64,000 bases of DNA. Origin: Prado023 sp963714995. Lineage in GTDB: Bacteria > Actinomycetota > Actinomycetes > S36-B12 > CAIYMF01. The position numbers and the translations under genes were made by a program. The notes below the pieces were generated by a model. That model did no database searches. It had not been told where the DNA came from and saw only the letters and a program-made list of their open reading frames with translations. Positions 42,249 to 52,496 of the stretch are shown in pieces. Positions within the stretch are counted from its first letter, which is position 1. Each line of letters starts with the position of its first letter. The DNA lies in NCBI GenBank assembly GCA_963714995.1, contig CAVQQP010000006.1:124001-188000 (forward strand), in the 5' to 3' direction.

Positions 42249-43557
42249 GTGGTGGACCTTCCCCTTCTGCTCGGCGTTGACGACAAGGGTGTCGTCGTCG
42301 ACGGGGTGGCGGATCGGGCCGCTCGCGCGTGGCTCGCTGGCGGGCTGGTCGGGCTGCCGACCGAGACCGTGTACGGGCTGTCTGCTGACGCCCAGGACCC
42401 CGTGGCGGTGGCTCGGATCTATGCGGCGAAGGGGCGCCCCGCCGACCATCCGCTGATCGTGCACGTGCAGGGTCCGCAGGCGCTGGCCGGGTGGTCCGCG
42501 GGACCCAACCCCGCCGCCGAGCGCTTGGTCGGGCATTTCTGGCCGGGGGCGTTGACGGTGGTCGTGGCCCGCAGCGACCGCGCGGGCGACTTCCTCACCG
42601 GCGGCCAGGACACCGTGGCCCTGCGCTGCCCGGACCATCCGGTCGCGCGGGCCTGCCTCGAGGCGCTGGCCCGGCTGTCGGGGGACCCCTCGCGCGGGGT
42701 GGCCGCCCCCAGCGCCAACCGGTTCGGACGGGTCAGCCCCACGCGCGCCGGCGACGTGCTCGCGGAGGTGGGTCCGGCGATGGACCCCGCGCGGGACCTG
42801 GTGCTCGACGGCGGCCCGTGCGCGATCGGCGTGGAGTCCACGATCGTCGACTGCACCGCGACCCCTCCCCGGGTCCTGAGGCTCGGCGCGATCAGCCAGG
42901 AGCAGATCGACGCGGTCCTGGCAGGGGACGTGGCGGACGGCGCGGGCGGCGGTGCGTCGGGGGTGCCGGGTGGGTCCGCGGGGCTCGCCGGGGAGGTTTC
43001 CTTGGGGCCGGAGGGGGGGTCTGCGGACGGCGAGGCTGTGCCCGATGCGACTCGGCGCGACGTGATGCTGCCGGGGGCGGCGCTGGTTGCGGTGGCGGAG
43101 GCCGCGGGCGTGGCCGTGGCCGCGGGCGTGCGGGCGCCGGGGACTCTCGAGTCGCACTACGCCCCGAGCGCCCGGGTCCTGCTCGTCGAGTCCGACGCCG
43201 CGACACGCTGCCGGACTCGACGCGGTCGTGCGGCGAGCATTCGGCCTCCCCGCCCATGATCCATGCGGGTTGGCGTCGCTAGAGGGTCCCGAACCTGCAC
43301 GGATCACTGGGGCGGGGGCTGGACCGGTCACCGAGGTCGGCCTCGTGGCGGTCTCCGGCGTGCCCACGCCCGAGGGCTGGACGAGGCTGGCGGCGCCCAC
43401 GACCGCCGAGGAGTACGCCCGCGACCTCTACGCGGCACTGCGCCGGGCGGACGAACTGGAGCTGCCCGTCGTCGTGGCCGTGCTCCCGGATGCGTCCGGT
43501 GGGCCGCTGGCCCTGGCAGTCCGCGACCGGCTGGCCCGGGCCGCCCACGAGGGCTGA
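42249..43557 (+). CDS. L-threonylcarbamoyladenylate synthase (Sua5/YwlC), long form with Sua5 domain (one frameshift)
   Basis: Makes threonylcarbamoyl-AMP from threonine, bicarbonate and ATP for tRNA t6A37. The YrdC/Sua5 core shows VGLPTETVYGLSADA, IYAAKGRPADHPLIVHV, FWPGALTVVV, PSANRFGRVSPT and a CAIGVESTIVDCT loop. A linker and C-terminal Sua5 domain follow (APGTLESHYAPSARVLLVES, then in a second frame GLDAVVRRAFGLPA, PEEG-type AVSGVPTPEGWTRLA, EEYARDLYAALRRADE). One frameshift near 43197-43205 separates the two frames. The start is GTG 42249. Long Sua5 proteins carry this second domain, which regulates the active site. Confidence 0.88.
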
Positions 43558-43693
43558 TCCGGCTCGCCCCCGCCCGCAGCACGTGCGGCGCTGTCGCTGG
43601 CAGTGCGGCGCCCGGCTGGGGTCCGGCAGGCCCGGTTGCTCACCGACAGGGCATAGCGCGGCGGAGGAGTGGCAACGCAGCTCCGGACATGCC

Positions 43694-43731
43694 GAAGGGG
43701 CCGGCTGCGATTGCTCGCGGCCAGCCCCTTC
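43694..43731 (-). terminator. Hairpin terminator between Sua5 and the small secreted protein
   Basis: The arms GAAGGGGC...GCG (43694-43709) and CGC...GCCCCTTC (43716-43731) pair over 16 positions with one mismatch and one G-U, with a six-base loop. It lies downstream of both convergent genes. Confidence 0.65.
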
Positions 43732-43768
43732 AGGTCAGTCAGGTGCCGGAGACCCGGCGGGTGCGTGA

Positions 43769-44428
43769 CTACTTGCGTCGAGCGTCCTGGGGCTCCGGAT
43801 CGACGTTGACGACCTTGACGCAGTCACGAACCGGGCTTCTTCGCCCTGCATCGTGCCGGCGCTTCGTCGACCTGCTTCGAGTGGCCTGATCGCAGCGGAG
43901 TCAGGTCCACCGCGCTGAGCACACGGTGACCGTCGTCGATGCACAGGTACACCTTGCCGTGGCGACCAGCGCCTCGAGCTGCGGCGCTGCCTGCGTCACG
44001 TCGAGGCGCGATCGTGTCGACCGTGTAGCGCACGTCCTTCTTGGTCTCTTCGACGGTCAAGGCAGTCGTCGACGGGATCGACGGCGCACCGTCGGTGTCA
44101 GCGACCGTTGGCAGCTCGACTCGCCGTTGACCTTCTTGGCGTAGTGCGGCCAGCGTCATCGTGACGACGGGGTACGTCGCCGTGTCGGTCGGCACGCCTT
44201 CGCGATAGCGGACGGTCGCCGGACCTTGATGGCGCGAGCGTGTCGACGTTCGGGTGAAGACGTTGATCGGGCTGTGGCCCTTGATGCTCACGCTCTGAAG
44301 CCTGACGGTCGGCCTTGGGCCGCCTTCGCTGTCGGTGCGGCCATTGCGCCGGCGGCCGAACCCATGATGAGTGCCCCCGCGGCGGCTGCGGCGAGGACGG
44401 TACGCATGCCTGTTCTGTTCGTGTTCAT
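43769..44428 (-). CDS. Small secreted hypothetical protein (several frameshifts)
   Basis: I do not recognise the family. ATG 44428 opens a clear signal peptide (RTVLAAAAAGALIMGSAAGA, then MAAPTAKA). After frame changes the mature part reads TVRLQSVSIKGHSPINVFTR, then PVVTMTLAALRQ, STTALTVEETKKDVRYTVDT, GKVYLCIDDGHRVLSAVDLT and, finally, RDCVKVVNVDPEPQDARRK before TAG (43771-43769). The two cysteines (YLC and RDC) could pair. The frame is broken at least three times within about 660 bases, and the local GC is lower than neighbours, so either poor sequence or recent acquisition is possible. It is divergent from icd. Confidence 0.5.
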
Positions 44429-44672
44429 GCCCATACGGTACGCGTGTCAACATCTGGTACGAAACTCGATCACCCATTCGGTGGACGATTTCTGCCTAAC
44501 CATAGGTAAAGGCCGGGATATCCGCGGGGTCTGCGCCCGCACGACGTCCGTGGGGCTCCCGACTATCGTTGGCCACGTCAGAGGAGCCCGCGCCACCGGC
44601 ACCCGCTCCCGGCACGGGCGCCTCGCGGGGACGCGGAGAGCCACCAGAGGTCCGCACCCGAAACGCGAGCCG

Positions 44673-44695
44673 TAGAATATCTCTTGACGTCAAGA
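44673..44695 (+). promoter_or_regulatory. icd promoter with palindromic operator
   Basis: TAGAAT (44673-44678) is a strong minus-10, overlapped on its downstream side by the perfect 14-bp palindrome TCTTGACGTCAAGA (44682-44695) covering the predicted start. Such a site would block initiation when bound. It resembles MarR-family sites (TamR type) described for central-metabolism genes in Streptomyces, from memory. Confidence 0.6.
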
Positions 44696-44725
44696 TAGTC
44701 CGCCACCTCCGAGGAGAGCGACACG

Positions 44726-46940
<2,215 letters not shown>

Positions 46941-46975
46941 CTCCCCGGCCAGGCCAGGAGGGGTCGTACGGCCTT

Positions 46976-47007
46976 GCCGTACTTCCGGTACGGCGGTACC
47001 GTACCGG
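46976..47007 (+). promoter_or_regulatory. Overlapping palindromes (operator) of the vapBC module
   Basis: GCCGTAC/GTACGGC (46976-46982, 46988-46994), GGTACcGTACC (46995-47005) and CCGGTAC/GTACCGG (46985-46991, 47001-47007) overlap immediately before ATG 47009. This arrangement is typical of autoregulated toxin-antitoxin promoters bound by a ribbon-helix-helix antitoxin. Confidence 0.6.
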
Positions 47008-47008
47008 T

Positions 47009-47269
47009 ATGAAGACGACGCTGGTCCTCGACGATGCCCTCGTGGATCGAGTCCGCGAGCGGGCGAAGGAGCGCGGCGTGAGCATGTCCAGCATCGTGGA
47101 GGAGGCCATCGTGCGGATGCTCACGGAGAAGGCACCACCCGATCACCCGCCTCTGGAACTGCCCAGCTTCAACAGCGGCGGTTACCTCGTGGACATCACC
47201 GACCGCAACGCCATGTATGACGCCCTGGATGACCCCGCGGAGATGGCGCGTTACCGGGACGAGCAGTGA
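47009..47269 (+). CDS. VapB-type antitoxin (ribbon-helix-helix)
   Basis: An 86-residue antitoxin. The N-terminal KTTLVLDDALVDRVRERAKE, then RGVSMSSIVEEAIVRML (about 2-38), is a ribbon-helix-helix DNA-binding fold; the C-terminal acidic/hydrophobic tail (SFNSGGYLVDITDRNAMYDA, then LDDPAEMARYR) would bind and inhibit the toxin. Its stop overlaps the toxin's GTG by four bases. Overlapping palindromes lie in its promoter. It sits 68 bases after icd. Confidence 0.85.
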   Translation: MKTTLVLDDALVDRVRERAKERGVSMSSIVEEAIVRMLTEKAPPDHPPLELPSFNSGGYLVDITDRNAMYDALDDPAEMARYRDEQ

Positions 47270-47709
47270 TCGGGGTCGATACGAACATCGTGATCTACGC
47301 CTCCGACGAGTTCGCCCCTGAGCACGCTGCGTGTCGGCGGTTGCTCCTCGGGGTGCCGGCCTCGCCTGACATGCCCGCCGAGCCCCTGTGCATCCCATGG
47401 TCGGTCATCTACGAGTTCCTCCGCGTCGTGACGCACCCGCGCGCCATGAGACGTCCCTGGTCGATGGTCGAGGCGTGGGCGTTCGTGACGGTTCTCCTGC
47501 GATCGCCGCACATCACCGTCCTGGGTCCCGGCCCCGGCCACGCGGCGGCAGCCGAGCGGATGCTCAGCGCCCCCGGGGTGCGCGGGAACCTGGTCCACGA
47601 CGCGCACATCGCCGCAGTCCTCGCCGAGCACGGCGTACGCAGGATCTACACCCGCGACCAGGACTTCCGCCGATTCCCCGGCCTCGAGGTCGTCGACCCG
47701 CTGGCCTGA
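47266..47709 (+). CDS. vapC: VapC family PIN-domain toxin (ribonuclease)
   Basis: A 147-residue PIN-domain endoribonuclease. The acidic metal site is Asp5 (VDTN), Glu50 (VIYEFLRV), Asp112 (VHDAHIAAV) and Asp131/133 (YTRDQDFRRF). The sequence VIYEFLRVVTHPR is characteristic of a VapC subgroup that cleaves tRNA or rRNA loops; the RNA target here cannot be inferred. Start GTG 47266, coupled to the antitoxin. Confidence 0.9.
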   Translation: MIGVDTNIVIYASDEFAPEHAACRRLLLGVPASPDMPAEPLCIPWSVIYEFLRVVTHPRAMRRPWSMVEAWAFVTVLLRSPHITVLGPGPGHAAAAERMLSAPGVRGNLVHDAHIAAVLAEHGVRRIYTRDQDFRRFPGLEVVDPLA

Positions 47710-47841
47710 CAGCCCGCGACGGGCCGGCCAGCCGTTGTGTCATCGATCAGGCCAACAAAGCGCCGGATCCATGACACAGGGCGGCGGGACTCAGTGGCGT
47801 GGCGTGGCAGCGGGGCGTGGTCGGCGGGTCCGCACCCCAGC

Positions 47842-48657
47842 TCAGGCGAACGTGGCTGAGACCGCGGCGTGGTCGCTCCAGCGCTCCGCGTAGGTGGCCG
47901 CCTTGTGCACCGTGACCCCCGTGGCACGCTCGGCCATGGCCGGCGATGCCAGCACCGCGTCGATCCGCCAGCCGCCGTCGGTGTCGAACCCGCGGCCCCG
48001 CCAGGACCACCACGTGTACGGCCCCGGGCCCTCGCCGCCGAAGCGCCGGCCGAGGTCCACCCAGCCCAGGCCCTCGGGAGGCGCGCCGTACCAGCGGTCC
48101 AGGTGGGCGCGCTCGGACTCGAGGAACCCAGCCTTCCCCCGGTTCCCGCGCCAGTTCTTGATGTCGTTCTGGGTGTGGGCGACGTTCAGGTCGCCGCACA
48201 CCAGGGCCGCCTCGCCGGCCCGTTCGGCCATCCACGCGCCCATCGCGGTGAGGAACCGGCCCTTCTCCTGGGCCCGAGGCCCCTCGGGCTCACCGGTGTG
48301 CACGTAGACGCTGGCGACGCGGACCGTCGCGCCATCGTCGGGGTTCGCGACGCTCGCCTCGACCCACCGGCCCTGCTCGGCGAACTCGGAGTCGCCCACG
48401 CCGAGCAGCACGTCGGTCAGCGGCGTCCGAGCGAGCAGCGCCACCCCGGCATGCCCGTTCCTGGCCCCGGGTGCGAGCGCGAGGTGCCAGCCGCCCAGCC
48501 CGGCGGCACCGAGCGCCTCATCGACCTGCTCGGGCGTGGCCCGCACCTCCTGAAGGCACACGATGTCGGCACCGCAGCCAGCCAGCCAGTCCAGGCCGCC
48601 CCGGCGCAGGGCCGCACGGATGCCGTTGACGTTCGCCGTCACCACGTTCAGGGGCAC
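47842..48657 (-). CDS. xth: Exodeoxyribonuclease III (AP endonuclease)
   Basis: A 271-residue metal-dependent nuclease of the ExoIII/APE1 fold, active on AP sites and 3'-blocked ends. Motifs: TANVNGIRAALRRGGLDWL, LQEVRA with Glu37, YVHTGEP, GDLNVAHTQNDIKNWRGNRG, YTWWSWRGRGFDTDGGWRID and WSDHAAV (catalytic Asp/His) near the C-terminus. The start is GTG 48657. It is transcribed towards the vapC gene, and 62 bases separate it from the stop of the same-strand gene upstream. Confidence 0.93.
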   Translation of the reverse strand: MPLNVVTANVNGIRAALRRGGLDWLAGCGADIVCLQEVRATPEQVDEALGAAGLGGWHLALAPGARNGHAGVALLARTPLTDVLLGVGDSEFAEQGRWVEASVANPDDGATVRVASVYVHTGEPEGPRAQEKGRFLTAMGAWMAERAGEAALVCGDLNVAHTQNDIKNWRGNRGKAGFLESERAHLDRWYGAPPEGLGWVDLGRRFGGEGPGPYTWWSWRGRGFDTDGGWRIDAVLASPAMAERATGVTVHKAATYAERWSDHAAVSATFA

Positions 48658-48719
48658 GGGACGCGATTATCCCGGGACCGGGCGACGGCCGACGACACGG
48701 TCCCAGCGGCCCGACGGGG

Positions 48720-49937
48720 TCAGCCCTTCGGCAGCACTCCGCTGAGGAAGGCGTTCAGCCCGGCGGCGGGCTTGGTGGCCGTGCGCATCATCACCCCGGG
48801 CAGGGTCTTCTCCAGGGCGCTGGGCAGCTGGCGCAGCAGCAGGCCGGCCATCAGCTCGTCGAGCTTCTCCTGGGTCTCGAGCTCGGTGACCGCCTCGAGC
48901 ATGGCGGGCAGCACCACCGCCAGCACGTCGTCGGTCGCCTCCTCGATGGCCGCGACCGACATCTGGCGCATCGCATCGCTGGTCGCCGCCGTGGTGATGG
49001 CATTGGTCACCACCGAGCTCATCGCCTCGGAGCGCTCCGCACGCACGGCCCGGCCACGCTCGGCCAGCGCCGCCAGGCGCGCGTCCGCGAGCTCGGTGGC
49101 GAAGGTCGGCGAGACCGCGCGGATGACGTCAGCCGCCCGCATCGTGATCCCGGTGGCCACCGCGATGCTCCAGGATCCAGCGCGCCATGCCCGTTCGGCG
49201 AGCACCGAGAGGACACCGAGGGCGACGTCCTCGGCCGGCGGGTAGGCGGGTCGGGTGGTCAGTGTCGTGGTGGGACGAGGCGCCCGGGCCGCGGCCACCG
49301 GGGTCCCGTCAAGCGGCGGGTGAGCCGTGGGCGCCTCCGAGGTCCGCTCTGCGGGGTAGTCGGCGAGCAAGGCCTCGACGGCCGATCGGCCGGCCACTCG
49401 GGAGGCCGCTGCGGGCTGCTCCGCATCCAGGTGGGAGGCCGCTGCGGGCTGCTCCTCCTGCAGGCGACGGGCGGCCCGGCTCGTGGCCGTGCGGCTCGTG
49501 CCGGTCCTGCGGACGGAGGCGCGCGTGGTCGCGGGCTCCTGCTGCGGGGTGGCCGACTGGTCCACGGCGGGTGCCGGCGTCGGGGCCGGTGCGGGCGCCT
49601 GCATGCTGCTCGTGCGGGTCCCCCGGGCGGATCGCGTGGTGGTGGTGGGCGTGGTCCTCGGGCTCGCCGCGGCGGCGGCTGACCCAGCACGGCCGGATCC
49701 CGACGGGGGTGCCGTCGTCGATGCGGCCCGTGGTGACGTGGCCTTCCTGGCCGTCGCCTTCGAGCTGCTGGTTCCCGAGCCGGCCGTGGCTGTGGACTTC
49801 TTGGGCTTCGATCCTGCCCGGCTCGAGCCGCCCCCAGTGGAGCCGCCCCGGGCTGAACGGGTGCCCGCGCCGGACGAGGGGGCCGCCTGAGCGGGCGCCG
49901 ACCTCGAGGATCCGCTGGTCGACTTCTCGGCACTCAT
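48720..49937 (-). CDS. Hypothetical protein with Ser/Thr/Ala/Pro-rich N-terminal half
   Basis: A 405-residue protein I do not recognise. Residues about 1-235 are low-complexity (Ser/Thr/Ala/Pro/Gly/Lys-rich, with a repeated QPAAAS element), resembling histone-H1-like or phasin-linker tails. The C-terminal about 170 residues look ordered and helical: PAEDVALGVLSVLAERAWRA, then MRAADVIRAVSPTFATELAD, ETQEKLDELMAGLLLRQLPS and a closing GLNAFLSGVLPKG. There is no signal peptide or membrane span. ATG 49937 is the first start after the divergent gap. Possibly a DNA- or envelope-associated scaffold; no function is assigned. Confidence 0.6.
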   Translation of the reverse strand: MSAEKSTSGSSRSAPAQAAPSSGAGTRSARGGSTGGGSSRAGSKPKKSTATAGSGTSSSKATARKATSPRAASTTAPPSGSGRAGSAAAAASPRTTPTTTTRSARGTRTSSMQAPAPAPTPAPAVDQSATPQQEPATTRASVRRTGTSRTATSRAARRLQEEQPAAASHLDAEQPAAASRVAGRSAVEALLADYPAERTSEAPTAHPPLDGTPVAAARAPRPTTTLTTRPAYPPAEDVALGVLSVLAERAWRAGSWSIAVATGITMRAADVIRAVSPTFATELADARLAALAERGRAVRAERSEAMSSVVTNAITTAATSDAMRQMSVAAIEEATDDVLAVVLPAMLEAVTELETQEKLDELMAGLLLRQLPSALEKTLPGVMMRTATKPAAGLNAFLSGVLPKG

Positions 49938-50075
49938 GGAACAACGGTACGCGGTGTCACGGTTGCGGCGTGAATCCGATCGGCGGCTGCCCTCGCCCCC
50001 GTGAGCGTCCACCGGCGGCCCGGGACAGCAGCGACCGGGTCCGCCGATCCGCGGCCTGCCCGGGGTCCCGTGCGC

Positions 50076-50081
50076 TACATT
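50076..50081 (+). promoter_or_regulatory. TACATT minus-10 for the CNNM gene
   Basis: TACATT ends ten bases before GTG 50092 in the 154-base divergent gap, compatible with a leaderless or very short-leader transcript. Confidence 0.4.
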
Positions 50082-50091
50082 TCCCTGCATT

Positions 50092-51423
50092 GTGGGCGAG
50101 TTGGGTGCGACCTTCGCGATCATCCTGGTCTTCACGCTGATCGGTGGCTTCTTCGCGGCGTCGGAGGTGGCGCTGGTCTCGCTGCGCGAGTCCCAGATCA
50201 ACCGGCTCATCGAGTCCGATGCGCGGCGCGGGCCCCGACTGCGGGCTCTCATGGACAACCCCAACCGCTTCCTGGCCTCGGTCCAGATCGGCGTCACCCT
50301 CGCGGGTTTCATCTCGGCCGGGTTCGGCGCCTCGCGCATCGTTCCGATCGTCACCCCGTGGCTGGTCTCCGCGGGCCTGCCCGAGGGCCTGGCCGAGACG
50401 ACGGCATTGATCGCCAGCACGCTCGTGATCGCCTACCTGTCCCTCGTCCTCGGGGAGCTCGTCCCCAAGCGGCTGGCCCTGGCCAAGGCCGAGTCACTGG
50501 CCCTGGTGGTGGCCATCCCGCTGGACGTCATCGCGCGGATCTCCAGGCCGTTCGTGTGGCTCCTGTCGATCTCCACCAACGCCGTCGTGCGGGTGCTCGG
50601 CCTGGACCCGTCCAGCGCCCGTGAGGCGATCACCGGTGAGGAGCTGCGCGGGATGGTGGCTGCGCACACCGACCTGACCGCCGAGGAGCGCGAGCTCATC
50701 GATGACGTCTTCGACGCCGGGGACACCGAGCTGCGCGAGGTGATGATCCCGCGCACGGAGGTGGCGTTCCTCGACGCGTCCCTGCCGGCCTTCCGGGCGG
50801 CCTCGCTGGTCTCCCAGATGCCGCACTCGCGCTACCCGGTGATCGGGGACTCGCCGGACGACGTCCTCGGGTTCGTCCACGTGCGCGACATCCTGACCCC
50901 GTCGATGGTCGACCGGTCCGTGCGCCTGGAGGACCTGGCCCGCGAGGTCGCGTTCTTCCCGGGCAGCAAGCAGGTGATCCCGGCCCTGACCGAGATGCGC
51001 CGCGGCGGGCACCACCTGGCCGTCGTCGCCGACGAGTACGGCGGCACGGCCGGGATCGTGACCCTGGAGGACCTCGTCGAGGAGCTCGTCGGCGACATCC
51101 ACGACGAGTACGACCAGGGGGGCGCGACACCCGCGCACGCGGTGCGCCCCGGCTCACCGTTCGAGGTCGATGGGCTGCTCAACCTCGAGGACTTCGCGGA
51201 GGAGTCCGGGGTCGTGCTCCCCGATGGCCCCTACGAGACGGTCGCAGGCTGGTTCGTGTCCCAGCTCGGGCGGCTGCCGGCGATCGGTGACCAGCTGAGC
51301 GTGGCCAGTGCCGGGTTCGAGGTCATCGAGCTCGACGGACGCCGGATCTCCCGGCTGCGGGTGACGCCCATCGTCCCTGCGGAGCCCGCATCGCCGGCTG
51401 AACCGGACATGTCTGAGCGCTGA
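50092..51423 (+). CDS. Hemolysin-family protein (CNNM transmembrane plus CBS pair plus CorC/HlyC domain)
   Basis: A 443-residue CNNM/CorC protein, a family linked to magnesium/cobalt efflux. The DUF21 membrane domain (about 1-190) has three to four segments with SEVALVSLRESQINRLIESD and ELVPKRLALAKAE; a CBS pair follows (REVMIPRTEVAFLD, then SRYPVIGDSPDDVLGFVHVR), with VADEYGGTAGIVTLEDLVEE, and a CorC_HlyC domain (PFEVDGLLNLEDFAEESGVV, then YETVAGWFVSQLGRLP). Start GTG 50092, with TACATT ten bases before it. The name hemolysin is historical. Confidence 0.92.
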   Translation: MGELGATFAIILVFTLIGGFFAASEVALVSLRESQINRLIESDARRGPRLRALMDNPNRFLASVQIGVTLAGFISAGFGASRIVPIVTPWLVSAGLPEGLAETTALIASTLVIAYLSLVLGELVPKRLALAKAESLALVVAIPLDVIARISRPFVWLLSISTNAVVRVLGLDPSSAREAITGEELRGMVAAHTDLTAEERELIDDVFDAGDTELREVMIPRTEVAFLDASLPAFRAASLVSQMPHSRYPVIGDSPDDVLGFVHVRDILTPSMVDRSVRLEDLAREVAFFPGSKQVIPALTEMRRGGHHLAVVADEYGGTAGIVTLEDLVEELVGDIHDEYDQGGATPAHAVRPGSPFEVDGLLNLEDFAEESGVVLPDGPYETVAGWFVSQLGRLPAIGDQLSVASAGFEVIELDGRRISRLRVTPIVPAEPASPAEPDMSER

Positions 51424-51494
51424 TCCCGAGCCCGCCGGGACCCGGAGACCCACGGAAGCCCGTCGGGGGGGAGATCTTTGCGACAATGTCCGCC

Positions 51495-52496
51495 ATGTCC
51501 GAACGACCGCGCATCCTCTCTGGCATCCAGCCGACCGCCGATTCCTTCCATATCGGCAACCACCTGGGGGCGGTGCGCAACTGGATCCCGCTGCAGGCGA
51601 CCCATGACTGCTTCTACTGCGTCGTGGACCTGCACGCCATCACGGTGGAGCAGGATCCGGCCACGCTGCACCACCGGACCCGGGTCGCGTTCGCCCAGCT
51701 GGTGGCCGCCGGGATCGACCCCGAGGTCTCCACGCTGTTCGTCCAGAGCCACGTGCCCGAGCACACCCAGCTCCAGTGGGTCCTGGCCTGCCTCACCGGA
51801 ACGGGGGAGGCCGGGCGCATGACGCAGTTCAAGGACAAGTCGGCCAGGGCCGGCATGGAGCGGACCTCGGTCGGGCTGTTCACCTACCCGATCCTGCAGG
51901 CCGCCGACATCCTCGTGTACCGGGCGAACGGGGTCCCCGTCGGCGAGGACCAGCGCCAGCACCTCGAGCTCACCCGCGACCTGGCGATCCGTTTCAACGG
52001 CCGGTTCGGCCAGACGCTGACCGTGCCCGAGCCGCTGATCGTCAAGGACACCGCCAAGATCGTCGACCTGTCGGACCCGACCTCCAAGATGAGCAAGTCG
52101 GTGCCGGCCGGGTGCGTCTTCCTCCTCGACCCGCTGCGCACGATCGAGAAGAAGATCAAGTCCGCCGTCACCGACTCCGAGACCGAGGTGCGCTTCGATC
52201 CGCAGACCAAGCCGGGGGTGTCCAACCTCCTGACGATCCTGGCGGCCTACACCGGGCGGACGGTGGCGCAGGTCGAGCCGGAGTTCGCCGGGCGCATGTA
52301 CGGGGACCTGAAGAAGGAGGCCGCCGCCGCGGTGCTGGCCTTCGCTGAGCCGTTCCAGGTGCGCGTCGCCGAGCTGATGGACGACCCGGCCGAGCTCGAC
52401 CGGCAGATGGCTGTGGGTGCGGCCCGTGCCCGTGAGGTTGCGGCCGCCACCGTGGCCGACGTGTACCAGAACCTGGGGTTCGTGACCGGCCGATGA
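51495..52496 (+). CDS. trpS: Tryptophanyl-tRNA synthetase
   Basis: A 333-residue class I aminoacyl-tRNA synthetase charging tRNA-Trp. The class signatures are HIGN (19-22 from this start, in GIQPTADSFHIGNHLGAVR) and KMSKS (198-202, in SDPTSKMSKSVPAG); GEDQRQHLELTRDLAIRFN is the usual dimer/tRNA-contacting stretch. ATG 51486 is a possible earlier start; 51495 is preferred because GACAAT at 51482-51487 would place transcription at or beside it. The stop overlaps the next gene (ATGA). Confidence 0.96.
   Translation: MSERPRILSGIQPTADSFHIGNHLGAVRNWIPLQATHDCFYCVVDLHAITVEQDPATLHHRTRVAFAQLVAAGIDPEVSTLFVQSHVPEHTQLQWVLACLTGTGEAGRMTQFKDKSARAGMERTSVGLFTYPILQAADILVYRANGVPVGEDQRQHLELTRDLAIRFNGRFGQTLTVPEPLIVKDTAKIVDLSDPTSKMSKSVPAGCVFLLDPLRTIEKKIKSAVTDSETEVRFDPQTKPGVSNLLTILAAYTGRTVAQVEPEFAGRMYGDLKKEAAAAVLAFAEPFQVRVAELMDDPAELDRQMAVGAARAREVAAATVADVYQNLGFVTGR

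Noticed and set aside
47735..47781. Inverted repeat TGTGTCAT/ATGACACA between vapC and exonuclease III
   Set aside because: Only 8 bp with a loop of about 30 bases; too weak to call a terminator.
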